A stretch of DNA of 64,000 nt from CAZLRH01 sp964562015 (GCA_964562015.1 CAZLRH010000012.1:1-64000); one strand, 5' to 3'. Positions 19,074 through 28,203 are shown, counted from the first letter of the stretch. Program-made: numbers and translations. The notes: a model not told the origin generated them from the letters alone.

Positions 19074-19198
19074 AAGAGTCGGTCGCAAACATTTCTTCAA
19101 ATTGTACTTGGTAGGAGTTGCTTTTTGCGGGGGAGGGGAATACGAGGGGGAGGACAAGGGGTCGGGCTTAAATATTATTCAACGCCTGCATCTATTCC

Positions 19199-19585
19199 GT
19201 GAAACCAAGCACCTTCAAGTCGGGCTACACACTTGTCATTGGTGGCCCCAATTTTGTTCCGGAAGATTTCCTTCGCGATTCTCCTTTGAAGCCGCGGGTC
19301 ATTCATCGCGGAGATACCTATCAAAACGACCAAATCGCAGATGAATCTTGGCTCGAGTGGAGCGACATTCACGACGGCACTTATCCGCTCAATGCCGGCT
19401 GGGAAGCCATGGATTTCATAAGAGAAAATCGTGACGCGCTTTTTCGACTTTCGCGCTTTCCTGGTATCACGGGTGGTTCCCTCAATTTCTTTGGCGATGC
19501 CAAATCTTGTTGTTTGGAGTTTAAGCAAGACGACATCGCTCTACTGCATGCACTTTCGATGAGTATCTCCATTGTCCCTTACTAG
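19199..19585 (+). CDS. Hypothetical protein, possibly DUF4279-like
   Basis: A 128-residue soluble protein that starts with GTG. The opening TLVIGGPNFVPEDFLRDSPLKPRVIHRGD weakly resembles the DUF4279 pattern (strand, 'P-x-x-h', then a 'h-x-x-GD' turn), but I cannot confirm this. No catalytic motif is visible. Its codon choice is less GC-biased than that of surrounding genes, and it lies alone between repeat-rich spacers, so it may be a laterally acquired cargo gene. Confidence 0.55.
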   Translation: MKPSTFKSGYTLVIGGPNFVPEDFLRDSPLKPRVIHRGDTYQNDQIADESWLEWSDIHDGTYPLNAGWEAMDFIRENRDALFRLSRFPGITGGSLNFFGDAKSCCLEFKQDDIALLHALSMSISIVPY

Positions 19586-19693
19586 ACATTCGAAAAGCCA
19601 TGGCTCCACTTGGATTGAGGTGGCTGTCGGGTCAAGATCGGAACAATCTCGAGGAAAAGCACCGCGTTGCCCCAGCAAGTGGATAATTCCCGC

Positions 19694-19891
19694 CTAAAAC
19701 AGTGTGTAGATGAACGGCGCCGCCGCCGTGCCGCCGAGAATCACCAGCAGCGCGATGCCCAGCAGCGTCAGCAACAGTGGAATCATCCAGTACTTTTTGT
19801 TTTGCTTGAGGAAAGCGATAAATTCCTGCGGCAGGTTTTGCTGCGGGGCCTGGCTTTCCTTTTCAAACGCGGTGGGCTTTTCGTCACTCAT
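19694..19891 (-). CDS. DUF5989-family small membrane protein
   Basis: 65 residues: a polar N-terminus, then FIAFLKQNKKYWMIPLLLTLLGIALLVIL as the single helix, ending in the characteristic AAPFIYTLF. This matches DUF5989, a family whose genes usually sit beside SxtJ-type membrane proteins and NodU/CmcH carbamoyltransferases, exactly as here. The function is unknown; a scaffold or membrane anchor for the enzyme is plausible. It is the third gene of the carbamoyltransferase-SxtJ-DUF5989 order, with 110 bases (containing a family B palindrome) between it and the SxtJ gene. Confidence 0.85.
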   Translation of the reverse strand: MSDEKPTAFEKESQAPQQNLPQEFIAFLKQNKKYWMIPLLLTLLGIALLVILGGTAAAPFIYTLF

Positions 19892-19972
19892 GGGAAGGTG
19901 TCCTTCGCCACGATGCAGATAATTCGGCGGCGCGCAAGCGCGGGCCCGACCCGGGCCTTTTCTTTAGGGTGG

Positions 19973-19993
19973 GGCGCGCTGCCCCGGCGCGCC
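19973..19993. repeat. Palindromic repeat family B, copy 3
   Basis: GGCGCGC and GCGCGCC arms with a short C-rich loop, preceded by AGGGTGG. It sits between the DUF5989 and SxtJ-like genes, where it could act as an intra-operon RNA hairpin. Confidence 0.75.
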
Positions 19994-20001
19994 GCTCTGG
20001 C

Positions 20002-20442
20002 CTAAAACTGTCGGTAATAACTGCGCGGGTCCTCGGCCCGCTTCACGTCTACCCAGTAAGTCGCCGCCGTTTTGTCCGGCCCGCGCCGAAAAGCCTGGCG
20101 GCCCACTGCGCGCTTGGCCCAGCCAATCGCGGTAAAAAACACAAAGAAGACCAGCCCGAGCAGCACATTCCCCATCACCAACCCGATGGCGCACGCCACT
20201 GCATACCACACACAATAAAACGGCCGCGCGATACTTGGGATTACCCAAAAAATCACACCCAGCCCGACGCCCACGCCCCCGACCACCAGCGGCCCGTGAA
20301 AATTCCACAAACCCGTGCGCACCCAGCCCATCACGAGCAGCACCACCGCCACGCACGGAAAGCCGAGGACGAGGCTGCGCGCAAACTCGCGCCGCTTCGC
20401 CCGGTTCGGGTTCCAGTCCACGTCTTTGAAGGGATTCAGCAT
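20002..20442 (-). CDS. SxtJ-family membrane protein
   Basis: 146 residues with four hydrophobic segments (about 24-42, 52-66, 74-98 with the third and fourth nearly continuous). A soluble tail (KTAATYWVDVKRAEDPRSYYRQF) follows. The motifs FARSL near the N-terminus and the YW..-R..-D...YYRQF ending fit the SxtJ family, named from the saxitoxin cluster. It begins 11 bases after the carbamoyltransferase stop, so the two are almost certainly co-translated. It probably forms part of a membrane-associated complex with that enzyme; this is inference from conserved neighbourhood. Confidence 0.82.
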   Translation of the reverse strand: MLNPFKDVDWNPNRAKRREFARSLVLGFPCVAVVLLVMGWVRTGLWNFHGPLVVGGVGVGLGVIFWVIPSIARPFYCVWYAVACAIGLVMGNVLLGLVFFVFFTAIGWAKRAVGRQAFRRGPDKTAATYWVDVKRAEDPRSYYRQF

Positions 20443-20453
20443 CGGTGAATTTT

Positions 20454-22298
20454 TTAATCGAGTTTAAAACTATCAATATATTTTTTCCGCTCGGCGTCTT
20501 TCGGTTGCGGTTGTTCCGCGCGGCGCAGCACGCAGTTCTCCAGCACGAGCACGTCCATGTCGCTCGCCATGAAGCAGCGGTACGCGTCCTCCGGCGAGCA
20601 CACAATCGGTTCGCCGCGGATGTTGAAACTCGTGTTGATGATGACGCTGCACCCCGACTGTTTTTTGAATTCCTTGATCAGCCGGTAGAAGCGGCCGTGC
20701 CGCTCCTCGTCCACCGTTTGCACGCGCGCGCTCATGTCCACGTGCGTAATCGCCGGAATCGTCGAGCGCGGCACGTTCACGCGCTTGCGCAGATCCGGAT
20801 CCTTCATCAGCCGTGTTTGCTCGGGCGTGAGCGTGCGCTGCAATTCCTTGCGCACATCCGCCACGATGAGCATGTACGGCGAATCCTCCGCCAGCTCGAA
20901 ATATTTGTCTACATCCTCGCGCAGGACGCACGGCGCAAAGGGCCGGAAGGATTCGCGGAATTTAATGCGCAGATTCATGGTGGACTGCATCTGCTCGCTC
21001 CGCGCGTCGCCAATGATGCTCCGCGCGCCCAGCGAGCGCGGCCCGAATTCCATGCGCCCGTGAAACCAGCCCACCACTTTGCCCGCCATCATTTCCCGGG
21101 CCACTGCCTCCAGCAGTTCCGTCTCCTGCGCGTGGTGCGTGTACGGCAATTTTTGCTCGTCGAGAAAGCCGCGCACTTCCGCGTCGGTGTAGCGCGGGCC
21201 GAGGAACGAGCCCTTGAGTGAATCCTTCCCGTGCGGCGTCCGCGGCTTTTCCAAAAGCTGATGATGCACGAACAGCGCCGCGCCCAGCGCGCCGCCCGCA
21301 TCGCCTGAGGCCGGCGTGATGAAAATCTGGTCGAAAATTCCCGCGCGCAAAAGTTTGCCGTTGGCCACGCAGTTGAGCGCGACGCCGCCCGCCAGGCACA
21401 AATTCCGCGAGCCCGTCAGCGCCCGCGCGGTGCGGGCCATGCGCAGCACCACTTCTTCGGTGACGTGTTGGATGGAGGCCGCGAGGTCCATTTCCCGCTG
21501 GGTGAGCGCGCTTTCCGGAGGGCGTGCCGGCCCGCCGAATAGCCGGTCAAATTCCGGCGAGGTCATCGTCAATCCCTCGCAGTAATTGAAATAGCGCATG
21601 TCCATCGCCAGCGAGCCGTCGGGCTTAAGGTCGAGCAGATTTTCCAGAATCAGGCTGGCGTACTTGGGTTCGCCGTAAGGCGCGAGACCCATCAATTTAT
21701 ATTCGCCGGAGTTGACCTTGAAACCGCAGTAATAGGTGAACGCGCTGTAGAGCAGCCCCAGCGAATGCGGAAAATGCAATGTCTTGAGCAGTTTCAATTC
21801 GCGGCCTTGGCCGTGGCCGATGGCGGCGGTGTCCCACTCGCCCACGCCGTCGAGCGTCAAAATCGCGGCCTCGTCAAACGGCGAAGGATAAAACGTGCTG
21901 GCGGCGTGTGACTCGTGGTGCCCCGTGAACGCGATGCGTTTTTTGTACCGGCCATCCAAGGCGCGGCGGATTTCGCGCGGCAGGTGCAGCTTCGTTTTCA
22001 ACCACAGCGGCATCGCCATGAGAAACGATTGCACGCCCGCCGGCGCATAGGCGAGGTAGGTCTCCAGCAGGCGGTCAAATTTCAGCAACGGCTTGTCGTA
22101 AAACACCACATGGTCGAGCTGCTCGGGCGTCAGGCCCGCTTCCTTCAGGCAGTACGCCGCCGCCAGTGTGGGAAAATTATGGTCGTGCTTGATGCGGGTG
22201 AACCGCTCCTCCTGCGCCGCGGCCACGATGTCGCCATCCACCACCAGCGCGGCGGCGCTGTCGTGGTAATAGGCGGAGATGCCGAGGATGGAGGCCAT
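20454..22298 (-). CDS. Carbamoyltransferase, NodU/CmcH family
   Basis: 614 residues, full length. The N-terminal Kae1-like domain starts ILGISAYYHDSAAALVVDGDIVAAAQEERF. It carries the metal-binding GHHESHAAS (about residue 127) and LTLDGVGEWDT, then LCLAGGVALN (ATP region). The C-terminal YrdC-like-related half contains FGPRSLGARSI and SFNIRGEPIV. Such enzymes make carbamoyl adenylate from ATP and carbamoyl phosphate and transfer the carbamoyl group to a hydroxyl of a sugar, antibiotic or toxin. The acceptor is unknown here. It heads the group with the SxtJ and DUF5989 proteins; a coiled-coil gene lies 63 bases upstream on the same strand. Confidence 0.93.
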   Translation of the reverse strand: MASILGISAYYHDSAAALVVDGDIVAAAQEERFTRIKHDHNFPTLAAAYCLKEAGLTPEQLDHVVFYDKPLLKFDRLLETYLAYAPAGVQSFLMAMPLWLKTKLHLPREIRRALDGRYKKRIAFTGHHESHAASTFYPSPFDEAAILTLDGVGEWDTAAIGHGQGRELKLLKTLHFPHSLGLLYSAFTYYCGFKVNSGEYKLMGLAPYGEPKYASLILENLLDLKPDGSLAMDMRYFNYCEGLTMTSPEFDRLFGGPARPPESALTQREMDLAASIQHVTEEVVLRMARTARALTGSRNLCLAGGVALNCVANGKLLRAGIFDQIFITPASGDAGGALGAALFVHHQLLEKPRTPHGKDSLKGSFLGPRYTDAEVRGFLDEQKLPYTHHAQETELLEAVAREMMAGKVVGWFHGRMEFGPRSLGARSIIGDARSEQMQSTMNLRIKFRESFRPFAPCVLREDVDKYFELAEDSPYMLIVADVRKELQRTLTPEQTRLMKDPDLRKRVNVPRSTIPAITHVDMSARVQTVDEERHGRFYRLIKEFKKQSGCSVIINTSFNIRGEPIVCSPEDAYRCFMASDMDVLVLENCVLRRAEQPQPKDAERKKYIDSFKLD

Positions 22299-22361
22299 GG
22301 AAACACTTTTTCAATCGCGCTCCGGCCCCGGCGGCGAGCCTGAATGCGCGGCGGGGGAAAC

Positions 22362-23468
22362 TTACGCCACCACGGGCTTGAGGGCCGGCCGCGTGTTCGA
22401 GGACGCCCGCGGGCGGGTTTTCTCCGTTTCCTCCTCCTTGTGCTCGAACCTTTCCTGCTTCTCTGTGAGTTGGTTCGCCTGGTCGAGCAACCGCTCCTCG
22501 CTGGCCGTGACAAACGCCTCGCGCTCCTGCAATTCCTTGGCCCGCGCCTCCAGTTCCTTTTCCAGCGTCTCGAGTTTTTTCAGGCGTTTTTCCCCGGCTT
22601 CGATGAGCTTGGATTTCTGCCGCAGTTCCTCGCCGATCTGGTCCACCTCCGTGGCGCGGACCTGGTGCGCCTGCATTTTTTCAAGAAATTTTTCCTCGCC
22701 GGCGGTCAGGTACGCTTCGCGCTCGCGCAGTTGCTCCTCGGCGGCCTGGAGTACCGCCGCTTTTTTCTCCGCCTGCAAAATCATCGCGCGCGCGGCTTGC
22801 TCGCGGGCCTCGAATTCCGCCACGCGTTGCGCCAGCGCGTCCGTGCGTTCCTCGTGGGCCGCCGTGATGGTCTCCGCCCGCTTGTTCATCGCCTGCTCGC
22901 GCTTGTCCAGTTCGGCCATGCGGTCGAAATAGGTCAAAAGTAATTTGCGCTCCTCGTCCGTGGTCGCCGGTGCGCCTGGCGGCCCCGGACCGGCGGGCGG
23001 GCGGGCCAGGATGGCCGCCACCTCTGCCGGCACCGCTTCATTCTTGAACGGCACCCGCGTACGGATCGCCGAAATCGACGGCGAGGCCGCTGGCGTCGCA
23101 GGTTTCCCAAACGGTGCCGCCGAGCGGCCTTTTATCGGCGGCATGGGCTGCATGCGTGGCGGAGGCGTCTGCGGCGTGGCGCCGAGCTTGGGCTGCAACC
23201 GCTTCATCACCGCCGCCGGACACTTGATATAAAAATCCGGCTTCTTGCCCGGCAGCTCATGGTGCGTCGCCTCTTCCAGCGTCGTGCACGGCAGGGTTGG
23301 GCCGACGCCGATGATTTCGAAATCCGCGTCCGCGCTGGTAAACACCACCAGGTAGTGGATCGTCTTCTGATTCCACAAATCGCAGATGCCATCATGGACG
23401 GACGCATCGGCCATGTTGAGGAGATCCTGGAGATTCAGTTCTTTCACGACAGCACCGCGATCGCGCAT
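22362..23468 (-). CDS. Hypothetical coiled-coil protein
   Basis: 368 residues, no family recognised. The N-terminal about 85 residues (LNLQDLLNMADASVHDGICDLWNQKTIHYLVVFTS) look like a small folded domain. A Pro-rich linker (about 95-165) follows, then a long Glu/Arg/Lys-rich coiled coil (about 170-345, such as EEQLREREAYLTAGEEKFLEKM) with repeated REAFVTASEERLL-type segments, so it may assemble as a rod. No membrane helix is present. It lies directly upstream of the carbamoyltransferase and may share its transcript. The start at 23468 is uncertain; a GTG at 23447 is an alternative. Confidence 0.65.
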   Translation of the reverse strand: MRDRGAVVKELNLQDLLNMADASVHDGICDLWNQKTIHYLVVFTSADADFEIIGVGPTLPCTTLEEATHHELPGKKPDFYIKCPAAVMKRLQPKLGATPQTPPPRMQPMPPIKGRSAAPFGKPATPAASPSISAIRTRVPFKNEAVPAEVAAILARPPAGPGPPGAPATTDEERKLLLTYFDRMAELDKREQAMNKRAETITAAHEERTDALAQRVAEFEAREQAARAMILQAEKKAAVLQAAEEQLREREAYLTAGEEKFLEKMQAHQVRATEVDQIGEELRQKSKLIEAGEKRLKKLETLEKELEARAKELQEREAFVTASEERLLDQANQLTEKQERFEHKEEETEKTRPRASSNTRPALKPVVA

Positions 23469-23547
23469 GGATGCGCCACCGGGAGGATTAATGTAGCTAA
23501 AGCCTGGCCAAAATGACAGCTTGTTTTCCGATTAGTGCCAAGCGGGC

Positions 23548-25107
23548 ATGAATATCCACTTTCCAGTTAATCCCGGTCCTTTCCTGGCGGCGGCCATCCT
23601 GCCGACTTCCAACCAGCCGACCGCCTACGAATTGCTGGTGTTGTTGGGCGTCGGTTTGGGCGTTTACCTCATTTTGGTGGCCGGCGCACAGGTGCTGCGC
23701 CGCGCTCGCGGCGTGAATTTTGGGTGGATTTACCACCTGTTTGCCGTCTCCGCCGGCTTGCTGCTGGGCTTTTTGATGACGCCATGGACGCCCTCCTGGC
23801 AGCACACGGTCCAGGCCGAACTCGAGGCCGCGACCATTCTGCTGGCCACTTTCCCGGTCATCGTGCTGTTGAACCGCACCCTCTGGACCCGCATCCAGCC
23901 GGATGGCCGCCGCGTCGATGCGCCCCGCCTTTTGGCCGACACCACCGGCATCGTGATTTTCGTCTCCGTCGGGCTCACGGTGTTACAGCATTATTTTCAT
24001 GTCGAGGTGCCCGGTTTGGTCGCCGGTTCGGGGGTCGTGGCCATCGTGCTCGGTTTGGCGATGCAGGATTTGCTGGGCAACATTCTCGCCGGGTTCGCGC
24101 TTTATTCCTCCAAACCCTTCAAGGCCGGCGACTGGCTGCTGGTCGACGGCTTTCACGCCCAGGTCATTGAAGTCACCTGGCGCACCACCCGGCTGGTGAC
24201 CACCGACGATGTTGTGCTCGAGGTGCCCAACAACGACCTCGTCAAGCGGCCCATCATCAATTTCCACCTGCCCAATCCCGTCCACGCCCTGCGCACGACC
24301 ATCGGGCTGCACTACAACGTCCCGCCGGCGCGGGCCGAGGCCGTGCTCACCCAGGCCGCCACCACCGTGCCCGGTGTGTGCGCCGAACCGCCGCCCCAGG
24401 TTTACGTGAAGGAATTCGCCGCCTCGGCCATCACCTACGAAATCAAATTCTGGATAAAGGACCACGCGCAATTCACCCGCATCACCGGCGAGGTGCTCTC
24501 TCATTGCTGGTACGCCGCCCGCCGGGCCGGCATGGAAATTCCCTTCCCCATCGTCACGCTCCACCGGCCCGAGCCGCGCGATGCCGCGGAGGAGGCCCGC
24601 AAAATCGCCTCCGCCGCCCTGCGCGCGCACGCCGTCTTCAACTTCCTGCCCGCCGCGCAAATCGACGAGCTGGTTGAGTTCAGCCCGGTGGTGCTCTTCG
24701 CTGCCGGCGAATACCTCGTCGAGCAAGGTGCCGAGGGCAACTCAATGTTCCTGCTTGTGCGCGGGCGCGTCGAGGTCCGCCAGAAACGCGAGACCGGCAT
24801 CAAGGTGCTCACGCATCTCGGCCCGGGCGATTGCCTTGGCGAGATGGCGGTGCTCACCGGTGAAAAACGCTCGGCCTCCGTCGAGGCGCAAACCGAAGTC
24901 GAAGCCGTGGAAATCACGCACAAGGCTTTTGAGCAACTCATCGGCCAGCATCCCGAAGTCCCCACGCGCTTGAGTGAGATGCTCGCGCAACGCCAGCTCG
25001 CCAACGACAAACGCAACACGCAGGGCCCCTTTCCGGAAAGGGAAACGGAGCAGGCCCGCGACGGCATCCTCCGCCGCCTCAAGGCCTTTTTCCACCTCGG
25101 CGGGTGA
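23548..25107 (+). CDS. MscS-family mechanosensitive channel with cyclic-nucleotide-binding domain
   Basis: 519 residues. Four or so helices (about 25-165) end in the MscS pore helix GSGVVAIVLGLAMQDLLGNILAGFALYSSKPFKAGDWL. The MscS beta domain follows, then a C-terminal cNMP-binding domain (about 370-480) with a phosphate-binding cassette LGEMAVLTGEKRSASV. The kept Glu and Arg of the cassette suggest real nucleotide binding. Such fusions gate in response to cyclic nucleotides as well as, or instead of, tension. It faces the coiled-coil gene across 79 bases and appears monocistronic. Confidence 0.92.
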   Translation: MNIHFPVNPGPFLAAAILPTSNQPTAYELLVLLGVGLGVYLILVAGAQVLRRARGVNFGWIYHLFAVSAGLLLGFLMTPWTPSWQHTVQAELEAATILLATFPVIVLLNRTLWTRIQPDGRRVDAPRLLADTTGIVIFVSVGLTVLQHYFHVEVPGLVAGSGVVAIVLGLAMQDLLGNILAGFALYSSKPFKAGDWLLVDGFHAQVIEVTWRTTRLVTTDDVVLEVPNNDLVKRPIINFHLPNPVHALRTTIGLHYNVPPARAEAVLTQAATTVPGVCAEPPPQVYVKEFAASAITYEIKFWIKDHAQFTRITGEVLSHCWYAARRAGMEIPFPIVTLHRPEPRDAAEEARKIASAALRAHAVFNFLPAAQIDELVEFSPVVLFAAGEYLVEQGAEGNSMFLLVRGRVEVRQKRETGIKVLTHLGPGDCLGEMAVLTGEKRSASVEAQTEVEAVEITHKAFEQLIGQHPEVPTRLSEMLAQRQLANDKRNTQGPFPERETEQARDGILRRLKAFFHLGG

Positions 25108-25127
25108 GGCGAGCTCCGGCTCGTCAC

Positions 25128-26186
25128 CTAAAACTTCTTCACGTACCGCTGGCCGTTTTTGTCGGTGAACTCCAGCGTGCGGGCGCCTTCGTTGATCGCC
25201 GTCCACTTGAGGCCGAATTCCGGATTCAGGGTCGCGCCGATTTGATACATCTGGCCATTCACAAATATTCTCGGCGTGCCGCCCGTGGCGACGCTCACGC
25301 TCGACAGCGATTCCAGATACGCCGCCGCGCCGGTGGCCGGGCCGCCGCCATCGACGCGCACCACCGTCGGTTGCGCGGGCGGCGTGGCGGGTGCGGCGCC
25401 CGCCGGAGTCGTGGCGTCGGGATTCTTCGTCGGCACCACTGTCGGCGGCCGTTGTTGGTTGGCTTCGAACGTCTCGTCTTTTTGCAGCAAAATGTACGCT
25501 GACTCGCCACCGACGACGAGCACGAGCACCACAATCACCGCAATGAACGGCCACCGACCGCGCCCTGCGGATTTTGGCCCTGGCGGCGGAGGCTGGGCCT
25601 GGGCCTTGCCGGGTTTGAGGGCCGAAATCGGCGGCATCGGCGCCACGGGCGCAGCGAGCGCGGCCGGTGCGGCAGCCGCGGGCGGAGTTGCGGAGTCCAG
25701 CGGCGCGCTCGGCTCTTCAGAAATAATGCGCACGCCCGGCGGCGGGCGTTTTCCTTTCGGAGGGCCTGCAGTTTCTGCCGGCGTGGGCGCGGTGGCGGGC
25801 GGAGACGCAGGCGAGGGTGCGGCCGTATCTCCGCCGGAACGTTTCAGCCCCAATTTCACTGGCGCAGCTTCCGCTGGGGCGGCGGGCGCCGCGGCCACCG
25901 GATGCGCGGGCGTGGTTTCACTTTCGCGCTTCTTCGGTTTAAAGGCCAGATGCGGTGTCGTAATCGGGGTTGCCGGCGCCGGGGCAGCCGGGGCCGCACT
26001 GGGCTCGGCGACACCGGCGGCGGGCGGCGGCGGGGCCGATTCGGCGACACTTGCAGCCGGTGCCGCCGGGGGCGCGGGCGCAGCCGGAGCCTCGGTTGCC
26101 GGCCCACCGGCAGCCGGCGCCTTCAGGCCGATGCGCAGACGCGGCTTCGGGCTAGAATCGTTTGTGGTATTGGGTTCCTGACTCAT
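25128..26186 (-). CDS. Ala/Pro-rich membrane protein with GspB-like C-terminal domain
   Basis: About 352 residues. Residues 1-205 form an extremely Ala/Pro-rich cytoplasmic stretch containing repeated LKL-, KPKK- and GLKRSG-type patches. One membrane helix follows (about 212-230, WPFIAVIVVLVLVVGGESAYIL), then a linker and a C-terminal domain of about 60 residues ending NGQRYVKKF. That ending parallels the upstream protein (SGTQYHKRF), so the two share a C-terminal fold that resembles the GspB/T2SSB domain. The first 35 bases overlap the end of the upstream gene, indicating an operon. ATG 26186 is preferred over one two codons upstream. Confidence 0.68.
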   Translation of the reverse strand: MSQEPNTTNDSSPKPRLRIGLKAPAAGGPATEAPAAPAPPAAPAASVAESAPPPPAAGVAEPSAAPAAPAPATPITTPHLAFKPKKRESETTPAHPVAAAPAAPAEAAPVKLGLKRSGGDTAAPSPASPPATAPTPAETAGPPKGKRPPPGVRIISEEPSAPLDSATPPAAAAPAALAAPVAPMPPISALKPGKAQAQPPPPGPKSAGRGRWPFIAVIVVLVLVVGGESAYILLQKDETFEANQQRPPTVVPTKNPDATTPAGAAPATPPAQPTVVRVDGGGPATGAAAYLESLSSVSVATGGTPRIFVNGQMYQIGATLNPEFGLKWTAINEGARTLEFTDKNGQRYVKKF

Positions 26187-27627
26187 CCGCAAAAATAATT
26201 TCCCTGGGAGCGATGGCCATGAGTTTTAACTTTAAGTCCGCATTAATCAAGTCCCCCGGCACAAAAACTTTGCCCGCCACCAGAATGCTGCTGTTGGCCC
26301 CGGCGAGGCGGACCCCGCTCAGCGCCAGGCGATCCACAAAATCCTGCGCGACCGGGTTCGGCGCGCTCGGCGTCGTCAAAACAGCACTTGCCGTGCCGCG
26401 CGTGGAGGCCGGCAGGGTCGTCAGTGGCGAAGCCGCGGCGCTCGGAGTCCGCGCGCTCGCGCCTATCGGCGGCACGGTTGGCGTGGTTGCCGCCGGCACG
26501 GGTGCAGGGCGTGCGGCGGGTGGCGGAGCGGCGGCGACGGCTGGCGCGGCTGCGGCGGCGGGCGGAGAAACAAGGGAGGTTGGGGTTGTGGCAACGGGAG
26601 TGGCTGCAACCATCGGAGGCGCAACGACTGCGGGCGATGGAGCAATTGCGGGCGGCGGTGTGCTGGCCGCCACCGCGGCCGGAGCAATCGGCACGCTGGG
26701 GGCAGCCGGTTTGACTGGGGGAATTTCCGCTTTTGGCGCCGGAGTTTCGCTGCGCGCGACGACCGGCGCGGGCGGCGGAGTCACGATGACGGGAGCGGGA
26801 GGAGGTGTTGCCGCCGCGACTGGCACCGCTGCAGCAGCAGACCCCGAGGAAGCAGAAGATGCGGTAGCGACAGAAGGTGCGGACGTTGCCGGTGGGGTTG
26901 AAACCAAGACCGAAGCAGATGCCGGCACCACCGCGGGTGCGGCTTTCGGCGCCGGCGTTGTTGCGGCGACGGGTGCCTCCACTGGCGTCGCCTTTGTCAC
27001 GGGTACAGGCGAAGGCGTAACGCTGCTCGGCGTCGGCGCACTTGCCACCACTGTCGGGGCAGGAGGCGGAGCCGCTGGTTTTTGTGCTACTGAGGTCACG
27101 GGAACCGGCGCAATCGTCGGCGCGGAAACCACCGGCGGTGTCGGTTTTGCCGCCGAAGCGGTCGGGGTGGTTGGCGTGGAATTTTGCGCGACCACGGAAG
27201 GAGGTTTAGTCGACGGTACTGCTTGGGCCACTGGCGCTGCCGGTTTGGGAGCCGGCGCAACTGGGGCGACCGGGGCCACTGCTTTCGGTGCTGGCGGTAT
27301 CGCCGGAACCGCTGCTGCCGGAGTTTTCGGGGCCGGCGGGCTTGGCGCGGGCACATTTTGCGCCACGGTCTGCGGCACTGCGGGTTTTTCACCCTTAAAC
27401 AGACCCCAGCTAATCAGCGCTCCGCCGGCGGCCACCAAAAGGATGATGACACCTGCAAAGCCGACGACAGCAAATTTTGACGGACCGCGCTCGCTGGGCG
27501 CCTCCCTGGAAAGCACCGGCTCCGCTGCGCGCGGCGGCGGCGCCACGGGCGCAGGAGCAGGCGGGGGCGCGAGGGCCGCCTGCCGATCCCGTTCGGCTTT
27601 CTTCAAGGCTTCGCTGATTAAACTCAT
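26152..27627 (-). CDS. GspB-like protein, Ala/Pro-rich, partner of ExeA-type ATPase
   Basis: 491 residues. The first residues, MSLISEALKKAERDRQ, match the signature N-terminus of GspB/ExeB-type proteins, which touch the ATPase GspA/ExeA. A membrane helix follows (about 52-76), then about 340 residues of Ala/Pro/Val/Thr low-complexity sequence that would span the periplasm. A small C-terminal domain ends it (about 428-491, FVDRLALSGVRLAGANSSILVAGKVFVPGD...SGTQYHKRF). In known systems this pair remodels peptidoglycan for secretin assembly. Its ATPase gene lies about 1.2 kb upstream on the same strand. Confidence 0.72.
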   Translation of the reverse strand: MSLISEALKKAERDRQAALAPPPAPAPVAPPPRAAEPVLSREAPSERGPSKFAVVGFAGVIILLVAAGGALISWGLFKGEKPAVPQTVAQNVPAPSPPAPKTPAAAVPAIPPAPKAVAPVAPVAPAPKPAAPVAQAVPSTKPPSVVAQNSTPTTPTASAAKPTPPVVSAPTIAPVPVTSVAQKPAAPPPAPTVVASAPTPSSVTPSPVPVTKATPVEAPVAATTPAPKAAPAVVPASASVLVSTPPATSAPSVATASSASSGSAAAAVPVAAATPPPAPVIVTPPPAPVVARSETPAPKAEIPPVKPAAPSVPIAPAAVAASTPPPAIAPSPAVVAPPMVAATPVATTPTSLVSPPAAAAAPAVAAAPPPAARPAPVPAATTPTVPPIGASARTPSAAASPLTTLPASTRGTASAVLTTPSAPNPVAQDFVDRLALSGVRLAGANSSILVAGKVFVPGDLINADLKLKLMAIAPREIIFADESGTQYHKRF

Positions 27628-27698
27628 GGCGCGGCGCGACGGATGCCCCGCAGCTTAGCCGAAGCGCGGATGAAGGAAAGCGGAAAGCGGCGGGCCTT

Positions 27699-27865
27699 GA
27701 ACATTCAACCTCGAACCTCCAACATTGAACATTCAATATTCAAAATCCAGGGCTAGACTTTGTTTTAAATCTAAACCACGGAGGCTACAGAGAATACGGA
27801 TTTCCCTGCGCCGCAGGTTTATAATTTCATCATGCTTATCCGTGCCCTCCGTGTTATCCGTGGTA
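27699..27865. repeat. Micro-repeat and long inverted repeat (CCACGGAGG / CCTCCGTG type)
   Basis: 27699-27750 is a chain of words like GAACATTCAA and CTCCAACATTGAAC. 27775-27801 (starting ACCACGGAGG) and 27838-27865 (ending TATCCGTGGTA) form imperfect arms of a hairpin about 90 bases across. No gene is seen in this 279-base spacer. Confidence 0.72.
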
Positions 27866-27906
27866 GTATGAGGGTTTCAACTCCCACCCTAAATCTTTGA
27901 AATCGA

Positions 27907-28203
27907 ATGCCCGCTTCTCCTCATGCCGCCCCTTTCGAATGCCCCGTTTGCGGCGCGGAGGTTCCCGCCCGAGCCCTCGCCTGCCCGGAATGCGGCGCCG
28001 ACGAACGCACCGGCTGGAACGAGGAAGCCACCCTCTACGACGGTTTGGATTTGCCGGATCCCAACCCTCCGCGCGACACCGGTCGGCGCGACGAAGGCCG
28101 CCTCGCCAAACTAAAGCCCAAGGGCCTGGCACCATTCTGGTGGGCCATGGGGATCGTTATGCTGCTCGTTTTTATCTACGAAGCTTTCCGGGTTGGACGT
28201 TAA
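27907..28203 (+). CDS. Zinc-ribbon membrane protein
   Basis: 98 residues. An N-terminal zinc ribbon has two CxxC knuckles: CPVCG (about 12-16) and CPECG (about 26-30). An acidic/Pro-rich linker and one C-terminal helix follow (about 76-92, FWWAMGIVMLLVFIYEAF). The zinc ribbon would sit in the cytoplasm beneath the membrane. No partner is evident; the gene lies between spacer repeats and the tail end of the toxin-antitoxin pair. Confidence 0.75.
   Translation: MPASPHAAPFECPVCGAEVPARALACPECGADERTGWNEEATLYDGLDLPDPNPPRDTGRRDEGRLAKLKPKGLAPFWWAMGIVMLLVFIYEAFRVGR

Noticed and set aside
26162..27658. Gly/Ala-rich 498-codon frame opposite the GspB-like gene
   Set aside because: It mirrors the Ala/Pro low-complexity coding region; the minus frame has a recognisable start signature, helix and C-terminal domain.
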